Origin: Sulfitobacter pontiacus
Lineage (GTDB): Bacteria; Pseudomonadota; Alphaproteobacteria; Rhodobacterales; Rhodobacteraceae
Reading direction: 5' to 3'
DNA: 64,000 bases
NCBI RefSeq assembly: GCF_040790665.1
Contig: NZ_CP160851.1
Coordinates: 62,001 to 126,000, forward strand
A program made the translations under genes and the position numbers. Below, in pieces: positions 16,761-24,798 of this stretch. Below the pieces are notes generated by a model. It searched no databases. It was given only the letters and a program-made list of their open reading frames with translations, and had not been told where the DNA came from. Numbering within the stretch: position 1 is the stretch's first letter; every line of letters starts with the position of its first letter.

Positions 16761-17112
16761 CGGGGCCTGTACCTGCATCGTGAGAGAATCGCACCTTTCC
16801 GCACTCACACTTACCGCACATTCTCAACACATTTATTGTAAATTCGCATACAGGTGAACATGCAGCCATATTTTGCCCCGCCCACCAATACTTGTGCTGT
16901 GGATAACATTTCGCCCCATATTTGGTTCCCAAAAATATGGGTGATCGGGGGAATTTTGCCGAAATTACCGCAAGTGTCAGCGCAAAACCGCTGCGCTGAT
17001 CGTTGTTGAAATTCAAGATCCGCTTGCGAAGTTTAACAAATCCGGAATTCAAAAAACCGTGTTGGGAAGATACCTTGGGGTTGCACACGCGACACTTGGG
17101 GAAGTTTTAACT
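16761..17112. other. Intergenic region with a 9-bp inverted repeat
   Basis: About 350 bases. CCCATATTT (16915-16923) pairs with AAATATGGG (16933-16941) around a 9-base loop, either an operator or a transcript hairpin. AGCGC / GCGCT form a second small repeat at about 16980-16997. The ribosome-binding site GGGGAAG precedes ATG 17113. An overlapping minus-strand frame (16582-17088) looks like a shadow. Confidence 0.4.
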
Positions 17113-17568
17113 ATGCGTTCTGATTTGATGGGGCACATCTGGGGCGGTCGGCTGGAATTTTGCGCCGATCCTTGCAACACGCCCTTGGGCCGCATCCTGT
17201 CGTCACTGCTGGCGTCGCCGATCACCCGTTTCACCGTCGCCGTAGAGGACGTTGATCTGACCCCCTTCGCAATCTACGCCGGAGAAGAGATCATTTCCGG
17301 CGCTTCCTTGGCCGATGTTCTAGATCAGGAGTTTGGCCTTGATCTGGAAGATGACGCCATCGTTTTGATCGAACCCTGCGCACAACTAGCCTTGGCACCT
17401 GCGTGCCCCGTTCAACTTGGCCACCACATCGGCCATATCATCGTTTCCCTCGCCCAGTCCGAGCGTGACGGCACCGCCCCTGACGGCTTGCTTTCCGCTG
17501 ATAATATCGCCCACAGCTTTCACCGTGAAATGCTGCGTGCGGTCACTCCGGGCCAGCACATTCATTAA
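17113..17568 (+). CDS. Hypothetical protein upstream of flaF
   Basis: 151 residues from ATG 17113; GGGGAAG about eight bases upstream decides this start over the in-frame 17059. There is no signal peptide or membrane segment. Features include RLEFCADPCNTPLGRILSSL and DVLDQEFGLDLEDDAIVLIEP, an acidic alpha/beta pattern. The family is not recognised. It lies between the atypical regulator and flaF-flbT on the same strand, but a CtrA box in the 160-base gap gives flaF its own promoter. A flagellar regulatory or chaperone role is only a guess. Confidence 0.6.
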   Translation: MRSDLMGHIWGGRLEFCADPCNTPLGRILSSLLASPITRFTVAVEDVDLTPFAIYAGEEIISGASLADVLDQEFGLDLEDDAIVLIEPCAQLALAPACPVQLGHHIGHIIVSLAQSERDGTAPDGLLSADNIAHSFHREMLRAVTPGQHIH

Positions 17569-17639
17569 CACTGCGGCCCCCCGAAAACCCCGCCACAGTG
17601 TGACATGCAAAGCATGATTTAAAAACAAGTGCTGAAAAT

Positions 17640-17666
17640 TATCCTTGCTTTCAAGAAATTAAGGAT
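17640..17666. promoter_or_regulatory. TATCCTTG / AAGGAT element upstream of flaF
   Basis: TATCCTTG at 17640-17647, and ATCCTT (17641-17646) facing AAGGAT (17661-17666) as an inverted repeat, just upstream of the CtrA box. It is a member of the CAAGGATA word family seen at other flagellar promoters. Confidence 0.4.
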
Positions 17667-17669
17667 TTT

Positions 17670-17684
17670 TTAATTCTCCCTTAA
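17670..17684. promoter_or_regulatory. CtrA-type box upstream of flaF
   Basis: TTAA-TTCTCCC-TTAA: two TTAA half-sites separated by exactly seven bases, the CtrA consensus. It is centred about 55 bases before the flaF start at 17732, a position suited to activation. Confidence 0.65.
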
Positions 17685-17731
17685 CTCTGCCACCCTATAG
17701 TTGAACCGAGGCAGAATAAAAAGGCAGTGAA

Positions 17732-18133
17732 ATGAGTGTAACCGCGTATAAGCGGACCATCTCGCACACCGAAGATCCGCGCCAGATTGAGCGTCGGATT
17801 TTGGCGAGCGTGACATCCAAACTTGAAAACAAATTCGAAGCATTTGACGGTGCTGCGGAAAAATCTCAAAAGCTTCAGATGCTTGCAGATGGCCTGCGCG
17901 ATACCCTGTGGGAGAACCAGCGCGTTTGGCTCACGTTCAAGGCCGATTTGGCCGAGAAGGATAACGGGCTGACGGCCGATTTGCGCGCTGCACTGATATC
18001 GCTGGCTCTTTGGGTGGAAAACCACACCAAAGCGGTCCTGTCCGGGTCTAAAAATGTGAAGCCTTTGATTGATATTAACCGCAGTATTATCGACGGTCTG
18101 AGCGGACGGGCTGCAAAAGTCGCGGCGGAGTAA
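17732..18133 (+). CDS. flaF: Flagellar biosynthesis regulator FlaF
   Basis: 133 residues. The pattern SVTAYKRTISHTEDPRQIERRILASVT, then LRDTLWENQRVWLTFKADLAE and LRAALISLALWVENHT, is the FlaF family signature. In Caulobacter and relatives FlaF is needed for flagellin synthesis and secretion and works against FlbT. It is followed five bases later by flbT. A CtrA box and a TATCCTTG element lie directly upstream, so this is the likely promoter of the flaF-flbT-DUF1217 operon. Confidence 0.92.
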   Translation: MSVTAYKRTISHTEDPRQIERRILASVTSKLENKFEAFDGAAEKSQKLQMLADGLRDTLWENQRVWLTFKADLAEKDNGLTADLRAALISLALWVENHTKAVLSGSKNVKPLIDINRSIIDGLSGRAAKVAAE

Positions 18134-18138
18134 GCTTT

Positions 18139-18558
18139 ATGGCGCTGCGATTAACCCTGAAACCGAACGAGCGGATCCTGATTAACGGCTGTGTCGTGCG
18201 CAACGCCGATCGCCGTCAGATGATTGTGATCGAGAATCAGGCTGACATCGTGCGTGAAGCCGATCTGTTAAAAGAGGATGAAGAGCGCACCCCTGTAAAA
18301 GAGGTCTATTTCTTCATCCAGACCGCCTTGCTTGAGCCATCGACCCGTAAAAAATTGGTGTCGATCATCCAAAAGAAACTAGGCGCGCTTGCGCCGGTTT
18401 TCCACGACGAGATGGCCAGCCACATCTTTGAAGCCGCGGCTCACGTGTCTTCTGCTGACTTCTACAAAGCGATGCGCACATTGCGCCCCCTGATCGAATA
18501 TGAAGAAAAATTGTTCAAAATGATCCGGGAAAAGAACACAGCCACGGCGGCGGAATAG
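18139..18558 (+). CDS. flbT: Flagellar biosynthesis repressor FlbT
   Basis: 139 residues, starting LRLTLKPNERILINGCVVRNADRR, a highly conserved FlbT opening, and containing VYFFIQTALLEPSTR. FlbT binds the 5' untranslated region of flagellin mRNA and limits its translation until the hook is complete (established in Caulobacter). The normal family length is kept. It is the middle gene of flaF-flbT-DUF1217. The flagellin gene of this window has a long palindrome upstream of its start that could be in the transcript and hence a possible target; that link is inferred. Confidence 0.93.
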   Translation: MALRLTLKPNERILINGCVVRNADRRQMIVIENQADIVREADLLKEDEERTPVKEVYFFIQTALLEPSTRKKLVSIIQKKLGALAPVFHDEMASHIFEAAAHVSSADFYKAMRTLRPLIEYEEKLFKMIREKNTATAAE

Positions 18559-18567
18559 GGTAAACCT

Positions 18568-19392
18568 ATGATCAGCATTTCAGGTTTAGGCAGTTCCACC
18601 GCGCTCAAGCTGATTGACGCAACGCGGGACAAACAACTTGATCTGATGCGTGATTCTGCCGCCAACAAACGCGCGGAAGAAGCGTTTCGCGACAGAATCG
18701 GCGACATCTCCAGCCCGGAAGAGCTGATCGCGGATTTCGAAGTCTACAGTTTTGTGATGCGGGCCTTTGACCTGGAAGACCAGATTTTCGGCAAAGGGCT
18801 GATCCGCAAAATGCTGGAATCCGATCCGGTCGAACCTTCATCCCTGCTGAACCGACTGACCGACAGCCGCTTCCGCGAAATGCATCTGGCCCTTGGCTTC
18901 ACGACTGAGGCAGGTCCGCAAACCCCTGATTTGACGGACCCGGATTTCCTGAATGATGTGACGACACGCTTCTATAATCGGCAGTACATTAACGAAAATG
19001 ACGCCCAGAACGAGACCGTGGGCACGGTGTTAGAATTTCGTGACAAGTTTAGCGGTATTAATAACTGGTTCGACGTACTGGCCAGCGAGAAGCTAACCAA
19101 TTTCTTCCAGGTCGCCTTGTCACTCCCCGAACAGATGTCTGCCCTTGATCTCGACAAACAAAAGGCGCTTCTCGCTGATAAATTCGACCTCGAAAAACTG
19201 GCGGATCCGGCGGAACGTGAGAAGCTGATCGCGCGCTACGTCGCCATTTCAGATGCAGTTAACCCACAGGGATTTCAGGCGAATTCGATCGCACTTGATC
19301 TGCTGCAATCCTACAATCTGGGCGGCCAGTTCGTGCCGATCACAATCGATGTGACGGCTGTCACATTCTCTGCATCGCGCCTGTATCGCTGA
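18568..19392 (+). CDS. DUF1217 domain flagellar protein
   Basis: 274 residues, opening ISGLGSSTALKLIDATRDKQLDLM. The internal pattern FGKGLIRKMLESDPVEPSSLLNRLTDSRFREM and the repeat of short helices match the DUF1217 family found in alphaproteobacterial flagellar clusters. The molecular function is unsettled. It is co-directional with flbT (nine-base gap). Its TGA (19390-19392) abuts the fliG stop on the other strand, giving TGATCA, so the two convergent transcripts must overlap. Confidence 0.8.
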   Translation: MISISGLGSSTALKLIDATRDKQLDLMRDSAANKRAEEAFRDRIGDISSPEELIADFEVYSFVMRAFDLEDQIFGKGLIRKMLESDPVEPSSLLNRLTDSRFREMHLALGFTTEAGPQTPDLTDPDFLNDVTTRFYNRQYINENDAQNETVGTVLEFRDKFSGINNWFDVLASEKLTNFFQVALSLPEQMSALDLDKQKALLADKFDLEKLADPAEREKLIARYVAISDAVNPQGFQANSIALDLLQSYNLGGQFVPITIDVTAVTFSASRLYR

Positions 19393-20424
19393 TCAGCTCG
19401 GCATATCCGACATCATGTCGTCGTCATTTTCGGGCAAGGACACCTCCCCTTCCGACATCAAACGCAATGCGGCTTCGACCAACTGAGCCTGCGCGCCTTT
19501 AACATCTTTGGACCGGACAGGGCCCATTGAAGACATTTCATCCTGCAGCATTCCGCGTGATCGCGAAGGCAGGGACGCCAGGAAATGTTCACGCACTTCC
19601 TTCTTGGCACCACGCAGCGCCATCGGCAGGGTATTCCCGCTCACTTCGCGCATGATTTTACCCAACATCATTTCGTTGAATTTAACCAAATCATCGAAAA
19701 CAAACATTTTTTGCTTGATCGACAAGAGCTTATCGGGCTGGCGCTCTTCCAGGTTGCGGGTGAGATTAACCAACATATCTTCGTCGAGTTTGTTGAAAAT
19801 CGACACCAACTGGCTCTCGATCCGGGCTTCAGCGCTGTTTCCGGCCTTGGCGAGCACATCTTCACGCAATGTGTTTTCGATATTCTGAATCGTATCGATC
19901 GGCAGCTTGTCCATGCCCATGATGCGCTCAATCAGATCGGCGGCTCGTTCGGCCCCCAACAGCGGCAATACCTTCGCTGCGACGTCAGGCCGGATTCGCG
20001 TCAGGATGACAGCGATCGTTTGGTTGTGTTCCTTCTGGAGAAAGGCGACCAACTCCTTCTCGTCCAGATCCGACAGGTCTTTCCAAACGTTATCGATCTT
20101 TTTGCCGTCAATTTCCTGCAAAATTTCAGCAACACGATCTTCGGGGAGGAATTCTTTCAGCAATCCGCGTGCGGCATCAATCGAGCCGACCACACTGCCG
20201 CTGTGATTCACTTTTTCATCAAATTCCGCGATGATTTCTTCAACGATACCGGCGTCGACTTCGCCCATCGTCGAGATAGCGGTGGTGATCTGGCGAATCT
20301 CATCAACATCAAGCTGCTGCATGATCGCGCCGCCCCTCTCCTCACCCAAACACAGGAAAAGGATCGCCGATTTCTGCGCGCCGGACATGTGGCGATGTTT
20401 GCGAAGGGGTACAAACTGGTTCAT
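19393..20424 (-). CDS. fliG: Flagellar motor switch protein FliG
   Basis: 343 residues from ATG 20424; an in-frame TTG at 20463 is less likely. All three FliG domains are present: N-terminal FliF-binding (SGAQKSAILFLCLGEERGGAIMQQL), middle (HNQTIAVILTRIRPDVAAKVLPLL, with the EHPQ-like segment as E-H-N-Q) and C-terminal torque domain (FVFDDLVKFNEMMLGKIMREV). FliG sits in the C-ring and meets MotA. Unusually it is not next to fliF but last in the minus-strand run fliF-fliH-fliN-fliP-fliG, with 90 bases and a conserved inverted repeat before it, so it probably has its own promoter. Confidence 0.95.
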   Translation of the reverse strand: MNQFVPLRKHRHMSGAQKSAILFLCLGEERGGAIMQQLDVDEIRQITTAISTMGEVDAGIVEEIIAEFDEKVNHSGSVVGSIDAARGLLKEFLPEDRVAEILQEIDGKKIDNVWKDLSDLDEKELVAFLQKEHNQTIAVILTRIRPDVAAKVLPLLGAERAADLIERIMGMDKLPIDTIQNIENTLREDVLAKAGNSAEARIESQLVSIFNKLDEDMLVNLTRNLEERQPDKLLSIKQKMFVFDDLVKFNEMMLGKIMREVSGNTLPMALRGAKKEVREHFLASLPSRSRGMLQDEMSSMGPVRSKDVKGAQAQLVEAALRLMSEGEVSLPENDDDMMSDMPS

Positions 20425-20460
20425 GAGATCGTCGATTCCCGCAGGCTTGATATTACCGCA

Positions 20461-20484
20461 CAAGGATAGCCGAAACTATTCTTG
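20461..20484. promoter_or_regulatory. CAAGGATAG inverted repeat upstream of fliG
   Basis: CAAGGATAG (20461-20469), six-base spacer, CTATTCTTG (20476-20484): a 9+9 inverted repeat with one mismatch, 37-60 bases before the fliG start. It is the clearest full copy of the recurring word. Confidence 0.5.
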
Positions 20485-20514
20485 TTTGACATGGCTATTT
20501 ATGACCGCGGCGGT

Positions 20515-21339
20515 TTATCCGGACACGTAGGATTGAATCAGCGACCCAGCCAGCATGTACCACCCATCGATCAGTACGAAAAAGATGACCTTGAAGGGCA
20601 GCGAAACCAACACGGGCGGCAGCATCATCATGCCTGCGCTCATCAAAACCGATGCCACGATCAGGTCGATCGCGATGAATGGAAGGTAAATCAGAAAGCC
20701 GATGGTAAACGCGCGACGCAGCTCCGAAATCATGAAGGAGGGCACCAGCACCCGCCAGCTTGGCAGCGCAGCAGGCCCATCCGAGGGCGGTGACGCTTCA
20801 TCCGCAATATCGGTGAAAAGCTGGAGATCCTTGTCGCGCGTATTAACCAACATGAAGTTGTAAAACGGCTCGGATATATTGCGCACGGCTTGCTCTTCGA
20901 TGATGGCGTTTTCCATCAAAGGGACCAGCCCGCCCTCCCACGCATCCTCGAACACCGGCTGCATCACAAAGAAGGTCATGAACAGCGCCATAGCGTTCAA
21001 CACGATGTTCGGTGGCGTTTGGTTCAGCCCAAGCGCAAGCCGTAACATCGAGAAAACAATGACAAATCTGGTGAAGCTCGTGACCATCACCAAAAGCCCC
21101 GGTGCCACGCTCAGGACCGAAATGATCGCGAACAGCTGGATCAGACGGCCCGACAGGCTGGCCCCCTCGTCCGTGCCCGGCGTCACGTCACCGAAAGCCG
21201 AAGAGAGGTCCCGCACCATGCTGCCAAGGTCTGCCTCTTGCGCCCATCCAGTCGATGCGGACGCGACGACACCGGCCAAAACCAAGGCCAGACCACACAT
21301 CATGCGCGGTGCAAACAGGGGCAGCAAACGGGGGGACAT
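20515..21339 (-). CDS. fliP: Flagellar type III export gate protein FliP
   Basis: 274 residues. A signal-like N-terminal segment (ALVLAGVVASASTGWAQ), then four membrane helices. The family landmarks are SFTRFVIVFSMLRLALGLNQTPPNIVLNAMALFMTFFVM and SFMISELRRAFTIGFLIYLPFIAIDLIVASVLMSAGMMMLPP, given here as overall patterns. FliP pentamers form the export gate with FliQ and FliR. fliO is not found nearby. The start overlaps the fliN stop (TGATG), so translation is coupled. It is fourth gene of the fliF operon. Confidence 0.96.
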   Translation of the reverse strand: MSPRLLPLFAPRMMCGLALVLAGVVASASTGWAQEADLGSMVRDLSSAFGDVTPGTDEGASLSGRLIQLFAIISVLSVAPGLLVMVTSFTRFVIVFSMLRLALGLNQTPPNIVLNAMALFMTFFVMQPVFEDAWEGGLVPLMENAIIEEQAVRNISEPFYNFMLVNTRDKDLQLFTDIADEASPPSDGPAALPSWRVLVPSFMISELRRAFTIGFLIYLPFIAIDLIVASVLMSAGMMMLPPVLVSLPFKVIFFVLIDGWYMLAGSLIQSYVSG

Positions 21340-21683
21340 CAGATTTCTGAAACGAAGTCTTTGACGATCTCACGCAGCGCAACACCAAGGGAATCCCCCT
21401 GCACGCGCACCAGATCACCGCGCGCGACCATGCGATCGTTAATCATGATGTCGACGGGTTCACCCACGCGGCGGTCAAGCTCGATCACCGACCCTTTGGT
21501 CAGGTTCAGCAACTCCGAGATCGGCATACGGCTGCGCCCCAGAACGACACGGACGTCCAGTTTGACCCCAAAGATCGCATCGAGGCTTTTGCCATCCAGA
21601 CCCGCCGGCGCTTTGGTTTCTGCATCCTGAGCGGTGCTGTCGGTCAGGTCTGCTTGGGTTTTATCCTGGTCATTATGTAGCAT
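21339..21683 (-). CDS. fliN: Flagellar motor switch protein FliN
   Basis: 114 residues. An N-terminal acidic tail is followed by the SpoA domain (DVRVVLGRSRMPISELLNL, GSVIELDRRVGEPVDIMIND, GDLVRVQGDSLGVALREIV). FliN forms the base of the C-ring with FliM. Its ATG overlaps the fliH stop (TAATG) and its stop overlaps the fliP start. fliM is not in this operon but across the divergent promoter with fliL. Confidence 0.94.
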   Translation of the reverse strand: MLHNDQDKTQADLTDSTAQDAETKAPAGLDGKSLDAIFGVKLDVRVVLGRSRMPISELLNLTKGSVIELDRRVGEPVDIMINDRMVARGDLVRVQGDSLGVALREIVKDFVSEI

Positions 21684-22324
21684 TATTCAGCAATCCTTGT
21701 GGTTGCGGTCAGTTCAACGGCGGCGGTTTGCAAGGCGCTGCGCACGGCCGTGGTTGCCTTTTCAAGATCGTATTCCAGCTTCCCGCCCTGCCAGACGACC
21801 CGCGCCGCACCACGGGGCAGATCGCTATCCGCGACAATCTTGATCGACGCGGCGTCTGTTGATGCAGGTAGCCAAACCGGCGGCTCGGCCTGCAGCCGTG
21901 CGGCGACTTCGGGGGAGGCGGTGATGGACAGAACCGGTGTACTGCGGCTTAGGGCGACGCTTTCACGGATGCGACCAATGGCCAGATCGACGCCGTAGTT
22001 TTGCAGCAACTCTGGTACAAGCCGGTCGCCGATGCCGAGGAAGAGTTCCACGATATCAGTCTCTGTTGCGCGGCATTGTCTCGTATCTTGCACGATCAGC
22101 GCGTCAAGCTGCGCACGGATTTCAGCGCTCTCCGCCTCTAGTCGTGCATCCTCTTGCGCGTCAAACTCCGCTTTTGCATCTTGCTGCCCGACGGCGCGCC
22201 CGGCATCAAAGCCCTGCTTGCGCGCTTCGGCGAGACGCAGGTTCAGCTCTTCCTCGTCGATTGTAGTGACGGGCGCTGCGGGCGCATTGTCGCTGTCGAA
22301 ATTTCGGGCGAAAAGATCGATCAT
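21683..22324 (-). CDS. fliH: FliH-like flagellar export regulator
   Basis: 213 residues from ATG 22324, which overlaps the fliF stop as ATGA. The N-terminus MIDLFARNFDSDNAP is followed by a long charged coiled coil (NLRLAEARKQGFDAGRAVGQQDAKAEFDA, pattern only) with AxxxG repeats, and a C-terminal domain resembling FliH/YscL. FliH homodimers bind and restrain the ATPase FliI. Sequence conservation in this family is low; place between fliF and fliN makes the call fairly safe. Confidence 0.8.
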   Translation of the reverse strand: MIDLFARNFDSDNAPAAPVTTIDEEELNLRLAEARKQGFDAGRAVGQQDAKAEFDAQEDARLEAESAEIRAQLDALIVQDTRQCRATETDIVELFLGIGDRLVPELLQNYGVDLAIGRIRESVALSRSTPVLSITASPEVAARLQAEPPVWLPASTDAASIKIVADSDLPRGAARVVWQGGKLEYDLEKATTAVRSALQTAAVELTATTRIAE

Positions 22325-24015
22325 GCGCCCGCCTCGGCAGGAAGCCACGACCGGATCACGCGCAGAACCTCTTGGGGTTTCTCATCTGCAAGCTGTTGGA
22401 TCGTCTCGATCTTTTTCTTGTGGAGATTCCCGCGAATGCCTTCCTTGCGCACGTATTCAGCCACTTCCGCAGCTTCGATATCATCATCCGTGACAGTCAG
22501 CGGGTCGTCATCCTCGGCAATATCCGCGACGGCTGGCGTGGTGCCGGGCAGCTTGGGGCGCTGGCCTTCCGCTGTCAGTGCGGCGGGTTCGGCGGCCTTT
22601 TCTGCGGTCAGGGCGGGATCTTCGTAGCTGTTGAGCTGATCCCCTTCGCTGAACTTGCGCAGCATGGGCCGCACGCCAAAGACAAGGATCAGACCGACAA
22701 CCAGCAGGGCCAAAACACCGCGCACAATAGACACGACATTCTCGGTCAGCTCATCCCCGATAGATTTGTCGATCGGATCGCCAAGATCCATTGAATAATC
22801 CATGAACCGCATACTATCGACAGAGACACTATCCCCACGTGTAGTGTCGAATCCGACGGCAGTTTTGACCAGTTCCCCAAGCCGCGCGAGCTCTTCCGGC
22901 GTGCGTTCAGCGTAGATCACATCTGACCCGTCAACGTTGTAGATCCCGTTCACCAGAACCGCGACCGACATGCGCCGCACGTCGCCGGCTTCGCGCACGA
23001 TCTCGCGGCGCGTGTTGCCGATCTCATATTGCACGATCTCGTCAGCCTCTGACCGGCGGGTCGAGGTCCCTGCCCCATTGCCATCGGCCAAAGCGGCAGG
23101 GATGTTGTTTTCCACACCGACGTTGCCAGCCTCTTTCGTGCCGGTCTGGTCTTCGGACTTCGTCTCGGTCGACCGCACGACCTGCTGGTCGGGGTCGTAT
23201 GTCTGCTCGACAATGACTTCGCGCTGCGTGGTCAATTCGACGTTCACATGAACGCGCGCGTTCCCCGCGCCGACCCGCGCTGTCAGGATGTTCTGGATCT
23301 CTTGCGACAGGCGGTCTTCAATGCCTGCTTTGGCGGATTGGACGCCGCCTTGGCTGCTGCCGTCCGGCCCTTCCGCCAGGATCGTCTCGCCACTGGCCGA
23401 CAGAACGGTGACGCGCGAAATATCCAGATCAGCAACGGCAGAGGCGACCAAATTGCTGACCGCCACGGCCTGCTTTCGGGTCACCGCACGGCCGGATTCG
23501 GGGCGCAGGATGATAGAGGCACGCGGCGCTGGCGCATCGCGGGAGAAAGGCTCGCGGTCTGGCAGCACCAGATGAACCCGCGCAGACGAGATCCCGTCAA
23601 GCGTCTGGATGGAGCGGGCGAGCTCCCCCTCCATCGCGCGCATCTTATTGATCTTCTGCAGGAAGGAGTTCATCGCCAGCCCGCTGCTTTCGTCGAACAG
23701 CTCCCATCCCGGATCTCCATCGATGGGCATGCCGGTCTCTGCCAAAACCATACGCGCCCGCACCGCGTCCCCGCGGGGAACCGAGATGCTGGTGCCGTCT
23801 TCAGAGACCATCGCGTTGAAGCCGGCGTTTGCCAGCGTCGCCTCGATCGAATTTGCGGAGGTGATCGACAGATTCGAATAGAGCGGCGCGTAGTCCGGAC
23901 GGGTCACGGCACCAATGCCGAGAATCATCAACAGCACCACACCAACACCCGCCCCACCAAGCATCACGAGCTTGTTTTTACCGAGCGACTTGAGATTGTC
24001 GATTAATCCTTGCAT
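22321..24015 (-). CDS. fliF: Flagellar MS-ring protein FliF
   Basis: 564 residues from ATG 24015, which has AGGGG just upstream; the in-frame 24030 has none. Two transmembrane helices (KLVMLGGAGVGVVLLMILG near the start and VRGVLALLVVGLILVFGVR near 435) flank the periplasmic YscJ/FliF ring domains (DYAPLYSNLS, VHLVLPDREPFSRD, LDISRVTVLSASGE). The C-terminal tail carries the FliG-binding segment (QQLADEKPQEVLRVIRSWL). It is the first gene of the minus-strand operon and divergent from fliL, with two CtrA boxes between them. Confidence 0.96.
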   Translation of the reverse strand: MQGLIDNLKSLGKNKLVMLGGAGVGVVLLMILGIGAVTRPDYAPLYSNLSITSANSIEATLANAGFNAMVSEDGTSISVPRGDAVRARMVLAETGMPIDGDPGWELFDESSGLAMNSFLQKINKMRAMEGELARSIQTLDGISSARVHLVLPDREPFSRDAPAPRASIILRPESGRAVTRKQAVAVSNLVASAVADLDISRVTVLSASGETILAEGPDGSSQGGVQSAKAGIEDRLSQEIQNILTARVGAGNARVHVNVELTTQREVIVEQTYDPDQQVVRSTETKSEDQTGTKEAGNVGVENNIPAALADGNGAGTSTRRSEADEIVQYEIGNTRREIVREAGDVRRMSVAVLVNGIYNVDGSDVIYAERTPEELARLGELVKTAVGFDTTRGDSVSVDSMRFMDYSMDLGDPIDKSIGDELTENVVSIVRGVLALLVVGLILVFGVRPMLRKFSEGDQLNSYEDPALTAEKAAEPAALTAEGQRPKLPGTTPAVADIAEDDDPLTVTDDDIEAAEVAEYVRKEGIRGNLHKKKIETIQQLADEKPQEVLRVIRSWLPAEAGA

Positions 24016-24076
24016 GGGGCCCCTCAGCATCGATTTGTTGTGAATATATTGATCAATTCATGCCTCAAGGCAAGTA

Positions 24077-24091
24077 TTAAACAATTTTTAA
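24077..24091. promoter_or_regulatory. CtrA-type box, fliF/fliL divergent promoter (fliF-proximal)
   Basis: TTAA-ACAATTT-TTAA with a seven-base spacer, followed by CC, the extended CtrA pattern. It lies 62-76 bases from the fliF start and about 60 from fliL. Confidence 0.65.
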
Positions 24092-24126
24092 CCTTGTGTT
24101 TTTGACCTTAAAAGGGGAATGTGGCA

Positions 24127-24141
24127 TTAACACCAAGTTAA
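24127..24141. promoter_or_regulatory. CtrA-type box, fliF/fliL divergent promoter (fliL-proximal)
   Basis: TTAA-CACCAAG-TTAA with a seven-base spacer, ending ten bases before the fliL ATG. Two boxes 50 bases apart in one divergent promoter suggest co-ordinate control, one of them possibly autoregulatory or repressive because it is so close to the start. Confidence 0.65.
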
Positions 24142-24150
24142 GGTTTCCAC

Positions 24151-24789
24151 ATGGCCGACAAAGCGAAAAAAAAGCCAGCTGCGGCAAAGCAGGCTGCCTC
24201 TGCTGACGCAGCGGACCGGCCCCGCGGGTCGCGTAAAATGCTGATCGCGGCCGCACTCATGTGCGTGGTATCCTTGGGCGGCGGCTTTTTCCTTGCCCGT
24301 GCGGCTTACGTCAAAGACGCGGAAGCCTTCGAGCCCGAGTATAAGAGCGAAGAAGCCGATCAGACGGACACCAAGGATGATCACGCCGACGCGGAAGATC
24401 ATGGTAAAGACGATCACGCCAAGGACGAGGGTGATGCCGAAGACCACGCCGATGACACCAAGGCCGCAAGCACAGGGCTGATCGATCTGGGCGAGATGTT
24501 GACCAACATCCAAGGTTTCGATCAAAACGGCACCCCGACATCGGCGTTTCTTAAGGTGAACCTGATGGTCGCCTACCGGCCCGATGCGGGCGCGGACAAG
24601 CTGATGGTCGAACGCCAGCCCTTCATGCGCGATCTTTTCAACGGCTACCTGCGGGGGCTGACCGAAAACGACGTGCGCGGCATGGCGGGCATTCTTTATA
24701 TCAAGGCCGAACTGCTGAAACGGGCGCGCGCCGCCGTGGGCAGCGATCTGCCGCAGGAAATCCTGATCAAAGACCTGATCGTGCAGTAG
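24151..24789 (+). CDS. fliL: Flagellar basal-body protein FliL
   Basis: 212 residues. A basic N-terminus, then one transmembrane helix (MLIAAALMCVVSLGGGFFLA), then a very acidic Asp/His-rich linker (about 55-105), then the FliL stomatin-like periplasmic domain (TSAFLKVNLMVAYRPDAGADKL). FliL surrounds the stator and supports torque. It heads the plus-strand run fliL-fliM-DUF6468-motE. The His/Asp-rich linker could bind metal, which is speculative. A second, smaller FliL-like protein is encoded at 47205. Confidence 0.9.
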   Translation: MADKAKKKPAAAKQAASADAADRPRGSRKMLIAAALMCVVSLGGGFFLARAAYVKDAEAFEPEYKSEEADQTDTKDDHADAEDHGKDDHAKDEGDAEDHADDTKAASTGLIDLGEMLTNIQGFDQNGTPTSAFLKVNLMVAYRPDAGADKLMVERQPFMRDLFNGYLRGLTENDVRGMAGILYIKAELLKRARAAVGSDLPQEILIKDLIVQ

Positions 24790-24798
24790 GAGGCGGCG

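Noticed and set aside
16582-17088. 168-codon minus-strand frame over the regulator end and intergenic region
   Set aside because: Half of it is antisense to the OmpR-type gene and the rest covers a promoter region; composition is not protein-like.
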